The notes under the pieces: model-generated
Databases searched by the model: none
The model's input: only the letters and a program-made list of their open reading frames with translations
Told to the model about the DNA's origin: nothing
Assembly (NCBI GenBank): GCA_016787705.1
Contig: JAEUTP010000016.1
Location: 1-64,000 of the forward strand
Source: Bacteroidia bacterium
Lineage (GTDB): Bacteria; Bacteroidota; Bacteroidia; B-17B0; Aurantibacillaceae
DNA length: 64,000 nt
Direction: 5' to 3'
Shown: positions 63,549-64,000 of the stretch, in pieces
Layout: each line of letters opens with the position of its first letter
Position numbering within the stretch: position 1 is the stretch's first letter
Position numbers and translations under genes: made by a program

Positions 63549-64000
63549 TTAATGCTGAATAATGATTTTATTTTGCTGCACTATTTTATCGTTTACTTTT
63601 AAGATCAAAAAGTAAAGGCCATTGCTTAAGTCTGATGTATTAATGGATTGCGACGAACTTTCGATCTTGCCATCGCTTATTTTTTGTCCGAGAGAATTAA
63701 TTAGCGTATAAGTTCCTTTATCAAACTCCAGTGATTGAATTATGAAGTTATGGGCGGCAGGGTTTGGATACACCGAAAACATATTGCTTTTAGTTATATT
63801 TAATTCTTTTACAGTTACAGGTATGTGAACCCCAAACACAGGGCGGATCATAATAGAACCATAGATCGAAGATTGAGTCCAACCGTTACCTGAATCGTAA
63901 TAAAAGTTGGTATGATGATCTAAATTCTTATCAAAACCAACCACAACTCCGCTTGCAGATTCTTGTTGTATGCCAATATAATAAGTTCCGGCGTTTAAGA
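63549..64000 (-). CDS. T9SS type A cargo protein, C-terminal part (continues beyond window)
   Basis: The frame is open through the window edge, so the N-terminus is missing; about 150 residues are visible. The first part (NAGTYYIGIQQES, GNGWTQSSIYGSIMIRPVFG) is the end of a strand-rich domain of the kind often found before sorting tails. The tail is type A (VYPNPAAHNFII, LSNGLYFLIL, KIIIQH). It is upstream of rluD with a four-base gap, an odd pairing of a surface cargo with an rRNA enzyme. Confidence 0.85.
   Translation of the reverse strand, partial: LNAGTYYIGIQQESASGVVVGFDKNLDHHTNFYYDSGNGWTQSSIYGSIMIRPVFGVHIPVTVKELNITKSNMFSVYPNPAAHNFIIQSLEFDKGTYTLINSLGQKISDGKIESSSQSINTSDLSNGLYFLILKVNDKIVQQNKIIIQH

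Overview
The window is an AT-rich, gene-dense piece of a Bacteroidota chromosome. The evidence is a PorP/SprF-family protein next to a giant surface protein with a gliding-motility-type (type B) C-terminal domain, at least eight further proteins ending in a type IX secretion (T9SS) type A tail (YPNP...G.Y), promoter-like TAnnTTTG boxes with no clear Shine-Dalgarno sites, and families largely restricted to the phylum (DUF4834-like, DUF4920, GSCFA, the long N-extended GAPDH). No mobile element, prophage, CRISPR array, tRNA or recognisable defence system was seen. Most of the window is core metabolism and information processing, interspersed with secreted and surface proteins.

Layout. 1-140: 3' part of a 5S rRNA and its terminator. 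190-5010 (minus): tRNA methyltransferase trmN6, then a PorP/SprF protein and its large type B partner. 5366-8943 (plus): carA, N-extended GAPDH and a DUF4920 protein, with a small membrane protein on the minus strand between the first two. 9155-15871 (plus): apt, acyl-CoA dehydrogenase, a small overlapping operon (25-residue repeat protein, short unknown, ArsC-like), two overlapping lipoprotein genes and a DUF2071 protein. 15872-26833 (minus): a long co-directional run, dnaX, M16 peptidase, proline dehydrogenase, CCA-adding enzyme, GSCFA protein, aspS, TSUP permease. 26954-28350 (plus): carboxypeptidase-regulatory-like protein and DinB/DUF1572 protein. 28444-34618 (minus): SRPBCC protein, CarboxypepD-reg protein, aroE, zinc-ribbon membrane protein, tex. 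34773-40558: one T9SS cargo, then minus-strand DUF3467, pyrF, nucleoside phosphorylase, an unknown and a TPR/OmpA-like lipoprotein. 40741-43565 (plus): heme O synthase and cytochrome oxidase subunits III, III and IV. 43645-47399: two large T9SS cargo proteins. 47549-56173: glycosyltransferase, small unknowns, YbjN-like, class IV aminotransferase, clpP, two secreted unknowns, tcdA, TatD, glcD-like. 56175-62331: T9SS esterase, T9SS M43 peptidase and a three-gene family of T9SS proteins, one of them frameshifted. 62471-64000: rluD-type pseudouridine synthase and the 3' end of another T9SS cargo gene leaving the window.

How it fits together. The core genes cover translation (aspS, cca, trmN6, tcdA, rluD), replication (dnaX), pyrimidine metabolism (carA, pyrF, phosphorylase; carB is not beside carA), purine salvage (apt), shikimate synthesis (aroE), glycolysis (GAPDH), respiration (cyoE and coxIII/III/IV; subunits I and II are not here) and proteolysis (clpP, M16). 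The cargo proteins suggest a cell that secretes peptidases and an esterase through T9SS, as a polymer-degrading, possibly gliding bacterium would.

The items most worth a second look are the frameshifted member of the T9SS triplet with near-identical DNA in the sorting tails, the four-fold 25-residue repeat protein in an operon with ArsC, the overlapping lipoprotein pair at 11924-15140, the perfect dyad beside a promoter box at cyoE, and several intergenic inverted repeats. All family calls come from reading motifs by eye; no database search was possible.
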